A DNA stretch of 64,000 nucleotides, from the NCBI RefSeq assembly GCF_020166345.1, contig NZ_JAIUJS010000002.1:434001-498000 (forward strand), in the 5' to 3' direction. Origin of the DNA: Winogradskyella vincentii. Lineage in GTDB: Bacteria > Bacteroidota > Bacteroidia > Flavobacteriales > Flavobacteriaceae. The translations under genes were made by a program, and so were the position numbers. Within the stretch, counting starts at the first letter, position 1, and every line of letters begins with the position of its first letter. This document shows positions 28,345-36,649 of this stretch, piece after piece. The notes beneath the pieces were generated by a model. It did no database searches. It was not told the origin of the DNA and saw only the letters and a list, made by a program, of their open reading frames with translations.

Positions 28345-30084
28345 ATGGAATACGGTTTTACAGATATATTACAACTATTGGGTTCCTTAGGTGTATTCCT
28401 ATTTGGAATGAAGGTTATGAGTGATGCCCTTTTATTATTGGCAGGTAATAAGATGCGTTCAATACTGGCCAGAATGACCTCGAATAGGGTACTTGGTATA
28501 GGAACAGGGTTTTTAATTACTTCTGTTATACAATCTTCTTCAGCTACCACATTAATGGTAGTGAGTTTTGCCAATGCTGGACTTTTAACCTTGGTAGAGT
28601 CTATAGGAGTTATTATGGGTGCAAACATTGGAACCACAATAACAGCATGGCTTATCACAATTTTAGGGTTTAAGGTAAGCATGAGTGCAATTGCTTTACC
28701 TTTAGTTGGGTTTGGATTTGCCTTTACTTTTCTTAAAAAAGAAAAACTTAAAAACCTTGGTAGTTTTATTATTGGTTTTGCATTGCTTTTTATAGGGCTT
28801 CAATTTTTAAAAGAAGCTATGCCAGATATTAAGAATAATCCAGAATTACTGGCTTTTCTTTCACAGTATACAGATTTAGGATATTTATCCATTTTATTGT
28901 TCTTGTTAATTGGAACTTTACTAACCGTGGTAATACAATCCTCTAGTGCAACAATGGCATTAACTTTAATAATGACCGCACAGGGTTGGATACCTTTTGA
29001 ATTAGCGGCAGCTATGGTTTTAGGTGAAAACGTTGGCACAACAATTACGGCAAACTTAGCAGCTATTATAGGAAATTATAAGGCCAAGCAAACTGCAAGA
29101 GCCCACTTGATTTTTAATCTATTAGGTGTGGTATGGATGCTTATTTTATTTTATCCCTTTTTAAAGATGGTGAGCTGGTTAGCCATGTATTTGGGCTCAG
29201 AATCACCATATGTTAGTGCAGCAGCTATACCTGTATCCATATCATTATTTCATACCACTTTTAATATTGCCAATACATTTTTATTGGTTTGGTTTGTTAA
29301 GCCAATAGCAAAAATTGTTGAAAGAATGGTACCTGAAAAGGAAATGGTAGAAAAAGAAATAGATCAGCCTAAATTTTTATCAAAGGATGTTTTAAAATAC
29401 CCTGAGACGGCTATTGAGGCAATAACAAGAGAGTCAAAATATTTGTATAAAAATGCCATTTTTGAAATAGTATCCCATGCGTTAAACATTCATAGAACTG
29501 ACATAAAATCGGACCTGAAGGTTAAAAAGGTTATTAAAAAGTCTAATATTCTTTTTGATACAAATGTTAGAGAACTCTATACTACAAAAGTTAAGAAAAT
29601 TTATGGAGAGATCATTAGTTATGCAACTAAAGCTCAGAGTAAATTGAAATTAAATGAAGTTCAAAATAAACAGTTGTTAGAATTGAAGGTCGCAAATAGA
29701 GAAATGGTAGAAATCTTAAGGGATGTCCGTGAGTTAAGCAAAAATGTGGACTTTTATTTAAATTCAGATAATAAGTACATAAAGAAAGAATACGATAAGA
29801 TTAGGAATAAGGTGGTTAAAGTATTACGCACAATCCACCTATTTAGAACAGAAAAAGAAAATGAGGTTTATCATGGAAAATTAGTTAAACTAAGAAAGGA
29901 GGCTAAGGCTAATATTCATTCTAACAATATTAAAATTGATGAGTTAATAAGGAATGATTTAATAACTGTAGATATGGCCTCTTCTCTGTTCAATGATTAT
30001 GATAATGTAAATGATATGATTGACAAACTAATTGAGGTTGCAGATTTACTTTATGGTAAGAGAGATTCTATTTTGAACAATTAA
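28345..30084 (+). CDS. Na+/phosphate cotransporter with PhoU-like C-terminus
   Basis: A sodium-coupled phosphate symporter of the NptA/PNaS family, 579 residues. The duplicated core carries two QSSSAT signatures (about 63-68 and 198-203), each followed by a matching GANIGTTIT / GENVGTTIT motif (92-100 and 227-235). After the membrane part (to about 320) comes a helical cytoplasmic PhoU-like domain (about 350-560). The start at 28345 gives a normal N-terminus. A chromate transporter gene follows after 15 bp and is likely co-transcribed. Confidence 0.93.
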   Translation: MEYGFTDILQLLGSLGVFLFGMKVMSDALLLLAGNKMRSILARMTSNRVLGIGTGFLITSVIQSSSATTLMVVSFANAGLLTLVESIGVIMGANIGTTITAWLITILGFKVSMSAIALPLVGFGFAFTFLKKEKLKNLGSFIIGFALLFIGLQFLKEAMPDIKNNPELLAFLSQYTDLGYLSILLFLLIGTLLTVVIQSSSATMALTLIMTAQGWIPFELAAAMVLGENVGTTITANLAAIIGNYKAKQTARAHLIFNLLGVVWMLILFYPFLKMVSWLAMYLGSESPYVSAAAIPVSISLFHTTFNIANTFLLVWFVKPIAKIVERMVPEKEMVEKEIDQPKFLSKDVLKYPETAIEAITRESKYLYKNAIFEIVSHALNIHRTDIKSDLKVKKVIKKSNILFDTNVRELYTTKVKKIYGEIISYATKAQSKLKLNEVQNKQLLELKVANREMVEILRDVRELSKNVDFYLNSDNKYIKKEYDKIRNKVVKVLRTIHLFRTEKENEVYHGKLVKLRKEAKANIHSNNIKIDELIRNDLITVDMASSLFNDYDNVNDMIDKLIEVADLLYGKRDSILNN

Positions 30085-30099
30085 TATTTTAGGCTTTTT

Positions 30100-31227
30100 A
30101 TGAACGAGAAGTTGATCGAAGTGGCCAAGGTTTTTTTTAAACTTGGTTGCTTTGCTTTTGGTGGTCCTGCCGCACATATTGCAATGATGGAAGATGAGAT
30201 CATTGAAAAACGAAAGTGGATGACTCGAGACTATTTTCTAGATCTAATTGGCACAACAAATTTAATCCCAGGACCAAACTCAACTGAAATGACCATGCAT
30301 TGTGGTTATGAGAGGGCTGGTAAGGCTGGCTTGTTCGTTGCAGGCATTTCATTTATTCTACCAGCTACTGTCATTACAGCGTTTCTTGCATATTTATATG
30401 TAAAATACGGGCAACTTCCAGAAATTGAACCATTTATATACGGCATAAAACCCGCCGTATTAGCCATTATTGCTGGCGCAATTTTAAAACTTGGAAAAAA
30501 GGCAGTAAAAGGTATTGAACTTATTATACTTGGGATTATTGTTTTGATTGTCAGTCTTCTCGGAGTGAATGAAGTATTGGCACTACTATCTGCAGGTGTA
30601 TTAGGCATGGTCTATTTTTATTTGAAGTCTAAAACGGTTTCTACATTAAATACTATCTCCCCTGTCTTAGTGTTACTGGGTATTAATACTGCTGTTGCAA
30701 AGGTTTCAACGGTTAAGTTATTTTTAATTTTTCTAAAAGTAGGCGCAATACTTTATGGTAGTGGATATGTACTTTTTGCATATTTGGATGCTGAATTGGT
30801 AACAAGAGGTCTTCTGACAAGAGCTGAACTTATTGACGCTATAGCAATTGGACAATTTACTCCAGGACCTGTGTTGTCAACATCTACCTTTATAGGGTAT
30901 CAACTTTCAGGATTTACAGGAGCCTTAGTAGCCACAACAGGTATTTTTCTGCCGTCGTTTTTATTTGTACTTATTTTGAACCCGTTTATTCCAAGAATGC
31001 GTAATTCAAAAATATTACGATATTTTTTAGACTCAGTTAATGTTGCAGCAGTTGCTGTAATGTTAGCAGTATTAATTGTTATGGGTCAAGAAACATTAAT
31101 TGAATGGCAAAGTATAGCAATCGCATTAGTTGCTGTAGTACTAACATTTAAAACAAAAGTAAGCACTATTTGGACGATTGTTATTGGTGCAATATTAGGT
31201 TTCTTACTATTATCCTTATCAAAATAA
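30100..31227 (+). CDS. chrA: Chromate efflux transporter (CHR family)
   Basis: A long-chain CHR protein of 375 residues with two homologous halves. The first half has LGCFAFGGPAAHIAMMEDE (about 14-32) and NLIPGPNSTEM; the second has KVGAILYGSGYVLFAYLD and IGQFTPGPVLSTSTFIG. These are the hallmark GGP and PGP motifs. About ten hydrophobic helices are visible. Members export chromate using the proton motive force, but many genomes carry them without chromate exposure, so the physiological anion could differ. It follows the Na/Pi gene by 15 bp and ends at a strong terminator. Confidence 0.9.
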   Translation: MNEKLIEVAKVFFKLGCFAFGGPAAHIAMMEDEIIEKRKWMTRDYFLDLIGTTNLIPGPNSTEMTMHCGYERAGKAGLFVAGISFILPATVITAFLAYLYVKYGQLPEIEPFIYGIKPAVLAIIAGAILKLGKKAVKGIELIILGIIVLIVSLLGVNEVLALLSAGVLGMVYFYLKSKTVSTLNTISPVLVLLGINTAVAKVSTVKLFLIFLKVGAILYGSGYVLFAYLDAELVTRGLLTRAELIDAIAIGQFTPGPVLSTSTFIGYQLSGFTGALVATTGIFLPSFLFVLILNPFIPRMRNSKILRYFLDSVNVAAVAVMLAVLIVMGQETLIEWQSIAIALVAVVLTFKTKVSTIWTIVIGAILGFLLLSLSK

Positions 31228-31258
31228 AAAAGCCATCACTGTTTAGATGATGGCTTTA
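31225..31258. terminator. Bidirectional terminator between chrA and the PiT gene
   Basis: An AGCCATCA / TGATGGCT stem with a 9-nt loop, an A-run on the left and TTT on the right, placed between two converging genes. Confidence 0.8.
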
Positions 31259-31278
31259 TATAAATTTGATTAATAGAT

Positions 31279-33588
31279 TTATTCTTCTGCTTCAGGTTTT
31301 TCACCACCCTCTACAACTTCATCAACAACGTCAATTGTTGCTGGCTCTACTGAACTATCAAAAGAGTTATGATACTCTTCCAATAAGTTCATTGTAGATT
31401 TAATTAAATCTTTTGTTTCTAATAAAACACTAAAATAAAGTGTTGTATTTTTTGGGCTAGATTCTTCCGTTCTTGTACGCTTAACTTGTTCTTTAATTTT
31501 ACTCTTTACAAGTTTATAAACTTCAGTCCTTTCATCTAAAATCGCTCCTATTTGTTCAAACGATTCAGATTTAAAAGCTTTACGCGTGTCTTCGAATAGA
31601 ATTTCTAGTTTGTCATCGATTTCCTTTAACTCTTTAATCTGACTGAACTTAAGTTTCTTATGATTATTATTAATATGCTTATGGCTCACTTTAGCAATAT
31701 ATTCCAATGACTGTGTCATATCTTGAAGATAGCCTAGAATATTAATATAAAAATCACTTGCACCTACACTAGACTCATCTAGATTTTTAATAAAATAGAA
31801 AACATTATCACGTAAATCATCAACTTCATCTGATAGTTTTATGACCTGTTTTTTACTCTTTTTGAGCAAGTCTAAATCCTGTTTAGCAAGTCCTACAATA
31901 GCATTAGAGTAGATTCTATTTGTACGTTTTACAACATTAGCCATGTTGTTAGCACTTTCAAGGATTACACCTTGTAATGAACTACTTTCAGCTTTCTTTA
32001 AACTATCCTCAGCAATTACTTTAGTAGACTTTTTCTTATGAGAAGTATAGTTTCTGTACAATAAGATTACAGTTAATAATAATAATATTGGGATGATTAC
32101 TTTTGGATTCCAATTGATTAAATATACTACTGTACCGGCTGCGATAAATGCACCAATAGCAGTACCAAACCAACCACCAATAACATTTAATACACCTGCA
32201 ACTCTATATACAGCACTTTCTCTACCCCAAGCGCGGTCTGCAAGAGACGTACCCATTGCTACCATAAACGTAACGTAAGTCGTAGATAGAGGTAATTTCA
32301 TTGAAGTAGCAATTGCAATTAATACACCAGCAACCATTAGATTAACAGAAGCTCTAATCATATCAAATGCTGGTGCATCGATACTTTGATCTTTTGTTAA
32401 AGTAAAGTTAGGTTTATCAAAACTTTTACCAATTCGATTTTGAATTGACGTTGGTACGATTACACTAAAGTAGTTTGACAATTGAGTAGTTCCTTTTACT
32501 ATCGATCTAGATAATCTATTAGGTTCAAACTTTTCGTGAGTTTCACCTTGGCGTGATAAACTAATTTCTGTTTCGGCAACTGTTTTGGCCTTTTTAGAAA
32601 ACCATAAAGTAAGTACCATTATAGCACCTGCAATGAATAATAGTAATGGCTCAGCAGGAACCTTTTTATCTAATACATCCATTGACATAGTTACATCCAT
32701 ACCTCCAGCAACCCAAGCTTCATAAGAGTGATATGCAGCCATTGGTACACCGATAAAGTTTACTAAATCATTACCAGAAAATGCTAATGCCAATCCAAAT
32801 GTACCTATGGCGATAACAACTAATAACACTGTTTTTTTAGTTATGCTTTCAAAGATGTATGAGAAAACGGTCCAGAAGACAAAACTACCTGCAATGATAT
32901 AAATTTCATTTCCTTCTAAAATTGATTTTAAATCTTTGTAATAAGGTGTTCCTTTAAGACCTTTTAGGAAAATAAAATAAGTAATAGCTGTTAATGCTAC
33001 ACCACCAAAAATCGCACCGAAATTTTTAACTTTTTTCTCGTAATTAAAGGTGAAAATTAATCTAGAAACCCATTGTACAATGGCACCAACAGTAAAAGCT
33101 ATTACTACAGATAACAATATACCAGAAATAATTTCAATAGCTTTTGTAGTGTTTATATATGTTGCCAAATCCGAAAATGATTGAGTTTCAGAATGACTAA
33201 TTTTTATCAATGACATTACAACTGCAGCTCCCAATAAATTAAAAACTATTGAAACCGTTGTAGATGTCGGTAATCCGAGAGTATTAAAGAAGTCCAGCAA
33301 TAATATGTCGGTAATCATAACCGCCATAAAAATGAGCATGATTTCCCCAAATTCAAATTGGGCTGGCACGAAAATCCCCTTACGTGCTACTTCCATCATA
33401 CCACTAGAAAAGACGGCCCCAATAAAAATACCCAAACTGGCGACTATCATTATTGTTCTTAAGGATATTGCCTTTGATCCAATAGCAGAATTTAAGAAAT
33501 TAATAGCATCATTACTTACACCTACTACGATGTCAGCAACAGCCAAAACTGTTATTGCTATTAACATTAATAAATAAATATTGTCCAT
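31279..33588 (-). CDS. PiT family inorganic phosphate transporter with cytoplasmic PhoU/DUF47-like tail
   Basis: A low-affinity, cation-coupled phosphate permease of 769 residues. The PiT repeats are visible as VSNDAINFLNSAIGSKA (25-41) and, in the second half, LPLSTTYVTFMVAMGTSLAD with RVAGVLNVIGGWFGTA. GNDLVNFIGVPM provides the middle motif. Membrane segments run to about 510. Residues about 535-750 are a long charged helical region resembling a DUF47/PhoU regulator fused to the transporter, ending in an acidic tail. The phosphate-type porin gene lies 79 bp upstream in the same direction, suggesting a porin-permease unit. Confidence 0.93.
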   Translation of the reverse strand: MDNIYLLMLIAITVLAVADIVVGVSNDAINFLNSAIGSKAISLRTIMIVASLGIFIGAVFSSGMMEVARKGIFVPAQFEFGEIMLIFMAVMITDILLLDFFNTLGLPTSTTVSIVFNLLGAAVVMSLIKISHSETQSFSDLATYINTTKAIEIISGILLSVVIAFTVGAIVQWVSRLIFTFNYEKKVKNFGAIFGGVALTAITYFIFLKGLKGTPYYKDLKSILEGNEIYIIAGSFVFWTVFSYIFESITKKTVLLVVIAIGTFGLALAFSGNDLVNFIGVPMAAYHSYEAWVAGGMDVTMSMDVLDKKVPAEPLLLFIAGAIMVLTLWFSKKAKTVAETEISLSRQGETHEKFEPNRLSRSIVKGTTQLSNYFSVIVPTSIQNRIGKSFDKPNFTLTKDQSIDAPAFDMIRASVNLMVAGVLIAIATSMKLPLSTTYVTFMVAMGTSLADRAWGRESAVYRVAGVLNVIGGWFGTAIGAFIAAGTVVYLINWNPKVIIPILLLLTVILLYRNYTSHKKKSTKVIAEDSLKKAESSSLQGVILESANNMANVVKRTNRIYSNAIVGLAKQDLDLLKKSKKQVIKLSDEVDDLRDNVFYFIKNLDESSVGASDFYINILGYLQDMTQSLEYIAKVSHKHINNNHKKLKFSQIKELKEIDDKLEILFEDTRKAFKSESFEQIGAILDERTEVYKLVKSKIKEQVKRTRTEESSPKNTTLYFSVLLETKDLIKSTMNLLEEYHNSFDSSVEPATIDVVDEVVEGGEKPEAEE

Positions 33589-33667
33589 AATTTTTTAGTT
33601 AGAATAAGTTTGCAAATATCTATAATCTAATTCAGCTTAGTGTTACCTAATTGTTATTTTTAAATAA

Positions 33668-34870
33668 TTAGAAGTGGAAGTCAAAACCTAATCTGAAGGT
33701 GATGTTATCTTCGTTCCCGTCAACTGTAGTATAGCTAAGATCAGATTGAATTTTCAATTTATGTCCTACTATAAATTTATTAAAACCTAAAGTGTATTGT
33801 CTTTCCGGATCTCTATTTGTTACAGATTCATAATCTGTGCTTGTATAACGTCCTGCAATTTCATAGTTGTTTTTAAACAAATAACCGGCTTGTAGGTTAA
33901 GAGCATTACCTGTTAGTACGATATCACCAGTAGGTGTTCCATCAACGTCAGTGGCAATTTCATCATCAGCAGTTCTCTTGGCGTATTCTCCCATAAAAGA
34001 GAATCCTTTGTATTTAAACATAGCATCAGCAAATACAGTAGTTTGGTCAGTCTGATATAATGAACCATCACTTTTAAGCATGTAATCGCCAGCAAAACCT
34101 CTTTCTCTTACAGCGTCTTCGTTAAAGTTATAAGTTACACCTACCATTAGTTTTGGTTTTTCTTCACGCTTTAAATCTGATTGACTATAATCTCCTTTTG
34201 ATTTAAAAGTTCCAAACGGTAAAAATTCTAAACGAGCGGTATATTGAAGTCCTCCCTCGTTACCCTCAGTAACATTACGACCCTCTCCTTGAGAAACAGA
34301 AAACTTTTCACGCATTAAAAAGTCACCACCTAAATTGGTTTTGTGTCTAAGTTGAATTCCTAAATCACGGTCAATGTTAAATCTACTATTGAGTAATGAA
34401 CGATCAATTAACTGCAAATTACCAGAAGATACAACACGCTCAACATTTCCAGGTAATTTTGTCTGTCCTGCCCATAGTTCCCAGTTTCCAGTAAAATTCC
34501 ATTTTAAAACGGCATCTAATATATATCTCGGAGTATTTCTGTTAAACTGATTGGCGCCTGAAATATCTCGATTAGATAAGCCAAGCTCTATTTTGTAAAC
34601 AAGTTTTTTGCTATATGCGAAACCATCAAATTTAAGACGTGCTCTTCGAACGATAAAATTGTGCTCTGGGCTACCAAACTGGTCACCAGTATAGTCCCAA
34701 GACGATACAGAACGAACCTGAAAACGAGGTGCAAATTTAATACTAAAAGAACTGTCTTTTGCAGTAAAGTTAATTAGTCCCTTTCCAAAACTCGTATCGC
34801 TGATTTCTTGAGCTTGAATAGTTAGAGAAATAAAAGCAAATATTGCTAGTAAGCTAAATTTAAATTTCAT
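33668..34870 (-). CDS. OprO/OprP-type phosphate-selective porin
   Basis: A 400-residue outer-membrane beta-barrel with a signal peptide (cleavage near residue 20, IQAQE). It has the porin-family opening (FTAKDSSFSIKFAPRFQVRS) and strands throughout (FIVRRARLKFDGFAYSKK, KIELGLSN, LWAGQTKLPGN), and ends on the aromatic C-terminal strand RLGFDFHF needed for barrel assembly. Family members related to OprO/OprP pass anions such as phosphate; the adjacent PiT permease supports phosphate here. A 7-4-7 direct repeat like a Pho box lies about 40 bp before its start. Confidence 0.9.
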   Translation of the reverse strand: MKFKFSLLAIFAFISLTIQAQEISDTSFGKGLINFTAKDSSFSIKFAPRFQVRSVSSWDYTGDQFGSPEHNFIVRRARLKFDGFAYSKKLVYKIELGLSNRDISGANQFNRNTPRYILDAVLKWNFTGNWELWAGQTKLPGNVERVVSSGNLQLIDRSLLNSRFNIDRDLGIQLRHKTNLGGDFLMREKFSVSQGEGRNVTEGNEGGLQYTARLEFLPFGTFKSKGDYSQSDLKREEKPKLMVGVTYNFNEDAVRERGFAGDYMLKSDGSLYQTDQTTVFADAMFKYKGFSFMGEYAKRTADDEIATDVDGTPTGDIVLTGNALNLQAGYLFKNNYEIAGRYTSTDYESVTNRDPERQYTLGFNKFIVGHKLKIQSDLSYTTVDGNEDNITFRLGFDFHF

Positions 34871-34909
34871 GATAAATTGTAGTTTTTGTCAGCTGCAAAT
34901 AACTAAAAC

Positions 34910-34927
34910 TAATGTTAAGTGAATGTT
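34910..34927 (-). promoter_or_regulatory. Pho-box-like direct repeat upstream of the porin gene
   Basis: On the minus strand, AACATTC-ACTT-AACATTA: two near-identical 7-mers with a 4-nt spacer (11-bp period), the geometry bound by PhoB-type regulators. A third, inverted copy of the core (AACATT on the plus strand, 34933-34938) lies next to it. The sequence differs from the E. coli box, and the regulator in this organism is not visible. Confidence 0.45.
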
Positions 34928-35055
34928 TCCTAAACATTAAACAATTTCACTTTTTAGTTATATTTTATTGTAATTGGCAAATACAGTTCTTGTCTATAAT
35001 TTGATTAGAATTTTAAACTTCAATTTATCTATCTTGCACACTCTAATATTTTACT

Positions 35056-36396
35056 ATGAATTGGGACCAATTACTCTCTCTAAAACGTTTTGGTGATACA
35101 AACAAAAGACTCAGAAAAGAACAAAATGAAGCTCGTTTGGGCTTTGAGGTAGATTATGATAGAATAATATTCTCGTCTGAGTTTAGAAGTCTTCAAGATA
35201 AAACACAAGTTGTTCCTCTTTCTAAAACGGATTTTGTACACACTAGATTAACTCATAGTCTAGAAGTGAGTGTAGTTGGAAGATCGTTAGGTCGCAAGGT
35301 TGGTCAGTTATTATTAAAAAAACATCCACACTTGGAGACAATACATGGTTACAAGATGAATGATTTTGGAGCCATTGTAGCAGCTGCAGCATTAGCACAT
35401 GATATTGGTAATCCGCCATTTGGGCATTCAGGTGAAAAAGCAATTGGAGCCTATTTTAAAAATGGTGATGGCGCTACGTTTAAATCGTATTTAACAGATA
35501 AGGAATATCAAGATCTATGTGATTTTGAGGGTAATGCAAACGGTTTTAAAATTTTAACTGAAAGTCGTACTGGCAGAAATGGAGGTTTAAGATTGAGCTA
35601 TGCTACTTTAGGAGCTTTTATGAAATACCCAAAAGAATCCCTTCCTAAGAAACCAACATCCCATATTGTAGATAAGAAGTATGGTTTTTTTCAGAGTGAA
35701 AAAGTTATGTTTCAGGAGGTTGCAAATGAACTTGGACTAATAAGCAGAAGTAAGGAACATATTAGTTACAATAGACACCCCTTAGCTTATTTGGTTGAGG
35801 CAGCAGATGATATTTGTTATACAATTATTGATTTTGAGGACGGTATTAATTTAGGTTTGATAGAAGAAGAATATGCTTTGGAATATCTCATTAATCTCGT
35901 AAGAGAAACAATTAATACAAACAAATATAATGATCTTAAATCTAAGGAAGATAGAGTGAGCTATTTGAGAGCTTTGGCAATTGGAAATTTAATTGAAGAG
36001 GCAGCAGATGTATTTATGAAAAATGAAGATCTTATTCTTTCTGGAAAATTTGAATCGGCACTATTGGATGTTTGTAAATATAAAGCCCAGATTGAGGATA
36101 TAATTTCTATTAGTATCAAGAATGTATACCAATCGAAAAATGTTATTGACAAAGAAATTGCTGGATATGAAATATTAAATCAGTTACTAACGACTTTTGG
36201 TAAACTAGCTTTTAACTGCTTTAATAACAAACTTTCAAATTATGATAAATTATTACTTAATACCTTACCTGAAACCATAAAACTGGGTGATGATTCCTTA
36301 TATGATAATTTAATTTCAATTTGTTTATTTATTTCCAAGCTTTCGGATACAAATGCCATGTTATTGTACAAGAAATTGAAAGGAAGTATTGCATAA
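35056..36396 (+). CDS. dgt: Deoxyguanosinetriphosphate triphosphohydrolase-like HD protein
   Basis: Splits dNTPs, typically dGTP, into deoxynucleoside and triphosphate, adjusting nucleotide pools. HD-domain metal ligands are H67 (LTHSLEVS) and H115/D116 (LAHDIGNPPFGHSGE), with a downstream Asp in VEAADDICY. The 446 residues and the N-terminal RLRKEQNEAR...FSSEFRSLQDKTQV motif fit the dGTPase family. It faces away from the porin gene. It probably shares a transcript with the 56-residue peptide gene 82 bp downstream. Confidence 0.95.
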   Translation: MNWDQLLSLKRFGDTNKRLRKEQNEARLGFEVDYDRIIFSSEFRSLQDKTQVVPLSKTDFVHTRLTHSLEVSVVGRSLGRKVGQLLLKKHPHLETIHGYKMNDFGAIVAAAALAHDIGNPPFGHSGEKAIGAYFKNGDGATFKSYLTDKEYQDLCDFEGNANGFKILTESRTGRNGGLRLSYATLGAFMKYPKESLPKKPTSHIVDKKYGFFQSEKVMFQEVANELGLISRSKEHISYNRHPLAYLVEAADDICYTIIDFEDGINLGLIEEEYALEYLINLVRETINTNKYNDLKSKEDRVSYLRALAIGNLIEEAADVFMKNEDLILSGKFESALLDVCKYKAQIEDIISISIKNVYQSKNVIDKEIAGYEILNQLLTTFGKLAFNCFNNKLSNYDKLLLNTLPETIKLGDDSLYDNLISICLFISKLSDTNAMLLYKKLKGSIA

Positions 36397-36478
36397 TAAT
36401 GCATTTCATCGATTATATTTGTTTTTTATCGCTATATAGTCTTACTTTAGATCATTATTAGCTCCAAATAACCTACTT

Positions 36479-36649
36479 ATGCGAAATAATATTCTTGGTG
36501 GACTTGTCATCTTCATGGTTGTTGTGACATGCCTTATTATGATAGACGATATTTCAAAACCGAAGGAAATAGACAATCAACAAATTAAGTCTGAGGTTGA
36601 GAAAGTGGAACAGCAGAACAATTTAGCCGTTATCGATAATCAATCTTAA
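36479..36649 (+). CDS. 56-residue single-pass membrane peptide
   Basis: A short ORF from ATG 36479 to TAA 36649. It encodes a short polar start, one hydrophobic helix (about 6-22, LGGLVIFMVVVTCLIMI), an Asp-Asp boundary and a charged, Gln/Glu-rich tail (KSEVEKVEQQ). This is a typical small type II or signal-anchor membrane protein. The last 27 bp overlap the 3' end of dxs on the other strand. It lies 82 bp after dgt on the same strand. No family is recognised; the clean membrane-plus-tail organisation is the main support. Confidence 0.55.
   Translation: MRNNILGGLVIFMVVVTCLIMIDDISKPKEIDNQQIKSEVEKVEQQNNLAVIDNQS

Noticed and set aside
30100-31227. ChrA as evidence of a mobile metal-resistance island
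   Set aside because: Base composition matches its neighbours and no transposase, integrase or plasmid gene is near.
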